Below are positions 63,300 to 64,000 of a stretch of DNA of 64,000 bases, piece by piece. The position numbers and the translations under genes are program-made. The number at the start of each line of letters is the position of its first letter. The stretch's first letter is position 1. Source of the DNA: Diplonema japonicum (lineage: Eukaryota; Euglenozoa; Diplonemea; Diplonemida; Diplonemidae); the NCBI GenBank assembly GCA_964019335.1, contig OZ025660.1, positions 496,001 to 560,000 of the forward strand, given 5' to 3'. The notes beneath the pieces were generated by a model. It was not told the origin of the DNA, searched no databases, and saw only the letters and a list, made by a program, of their open reading frames with translations.

Positions 63300-64000
63300 C
63301 AACAAGAGGATGAATGGATCAAAGGTGCTTCATACACCAGGTAAAGTGGTGTCATCATCTTGCCCCTTTGCCTACCCCATTGGCCCTCGTGATGGGAATA
63401 TGAATGGATCAGTTTCCTTCTGTCATTTATGTGTTAAAGGGGAATCAGGAGACTGTGTCTTCATAGAATGGACCAATGTTCTTTAACTACGGTGTCATCA
63501 TGTGTTTCCCCCCCCCCCCTCCTCGCAATTGGGCGAGTCACCTCTTCTCGCATTGCTTCACAACCATCACCCTATTAAGAGGGAACTGGCTCGCTTATAA
63601 GCTTGCTGAAAGCGTCTTTCCTTTCCCATCTCTCTCTCTTCACTTCTCCTCTCGCGGACTGGAGGTATCTTTACTGCGAAAGGCCTTCCGTGGTACCCGT
63701 GCTGCCTCTCGAGTTTCCTTTTCTTTCGTTGGTGTATTCTTGAACCAATATTATTCCGTATCCCTTACAGCAAAGGGCAAGGAGGGTTGCAGGTACTTTC
63801 TTGTTTCTTCCTTTTTTCTTTGTTCCCCCGCGTATCTCGCAGGTTTTTGACCCTCACTTGAACCAGCAACATGGGTTCGCAAGGAACACGAAACACTGCT
63901 GCGCTCGTGTGTTGTGTGTGCCCACATGTCTCGCACCCCTCCAACGCCTCTTTCATGTATGAAGAACGCGAAGTGGTGTTAATTAAGGGTGCTCTCCTTT
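63300..64000. repeat. Mosaic intergenic repeat patch 7
   Basis: Follows block B homology to about 63506, then switches to the ATCACCCTATTAAGAGGGAACTGGCTCGC module (shared with 35310 and 57540), the CTCGC..GACTGGAGG module with a deletion (63651), the AATATTATTCCGTATCC module (63742) and the module shared with 2597-2750 (63845-63998). Continues past the window end. Confidence 0.8.

Noticed and set aside
63209-63358. 50-residue N-terminal extension of LPMO copy 2
   Set aside because: It would encode poly-Lys before the signal peptide and remove the required N-terminal histidine context; copy 1 lacks an open frame there.
1-64000. Spliced-leader RNA gene, 5S rRNA or other tRNA genes
   Set aside because: Scanned for a leader-like exon with a GT donor, for T-loop motifs and for 5S-like boxes; none convincing, so SL use stays an inference from layout.

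Overview
The window looks like nuclear DNA of a flagellated protist, most likely a euglenozoan and best matching a diplonemid (for example Paradiplonema). This is inference. Every supported gene (24 well-supported, plus three weaker or broken ones) lies on the minus strand across 64 kb. Genes are head-to-tail, in places under 60 bp apart. Most starts sit a few bases downstream of an AG that often follows a long poly(A) tract on the sense strand, as expected for spliced-leader (SL) trans-splicing of polycistronic transcripts. No SL RNA gene was seen. I could reconstruct 22 short cis-introns (34-73 nt, one swollen by a transposon). Their donors are mostly GTAT(G), and about half have a poly(A) run rather than a pyrimidine tract before the acceptor.

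Left part (about 3.5-34.4 kb, mostly single-copy housekeeping genes): ankyrin-glutaminase, FG-GAP membrane protein (one intron carries a degenerate TA-flanked DDE transposon), questin-oxidase-like protein, trifunctional tRNA ligase, a Tudor-like/acidic protein, a MAK/ICK ciliary kinase, an OMA1-like protease, a voltage-gated K+ channel with a large secreted-type ectodomain, a dually acylated MGCC protein and an RD-rich protein. Long homopolymer and purine/pyrimidine-rich spacers separate them.

Right part (34.4-64 kb) plus the first 3 kb is an accessory region with recent duplications. A tandem-repeat surface protein occurs twice (window start, truncated by the edge; and 43.8-46.5 kb). A block with a SnoaL-like gene and a modular lytic polysaccharide monooxygenase (LPMO) occurs twice, and only one copy has a sulfatase gene between them. 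Seven intergenic patches are mosaics of the same roughly 50-220 bp modules in different order, all in the same orientation. One module copy is split by a 170-bp inverted-repeat element with a perfect 8-bp target duplication. Between the duplicated parts lie a small membrane protein, a 706-aa EF-hand protein, a beta-propeller-like protein, a NIT2-like omega-amidase, a third SnoaL-like gene and small unknowns.

Functionally, the secreted LPMOs (two CBM1-like modules each) and the sulfatase suggest attack on chitin, cellulose or sulfated polysaccharides. The repeat protein could be an adhesive or surface coat. Glutaminase and NIT2 are two separate parts of glutamine metabolism. The MAK kinase points to a flagellum. 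Exon coordinates given below were derived by hand from GT..AG sites and reading-frame continuity.
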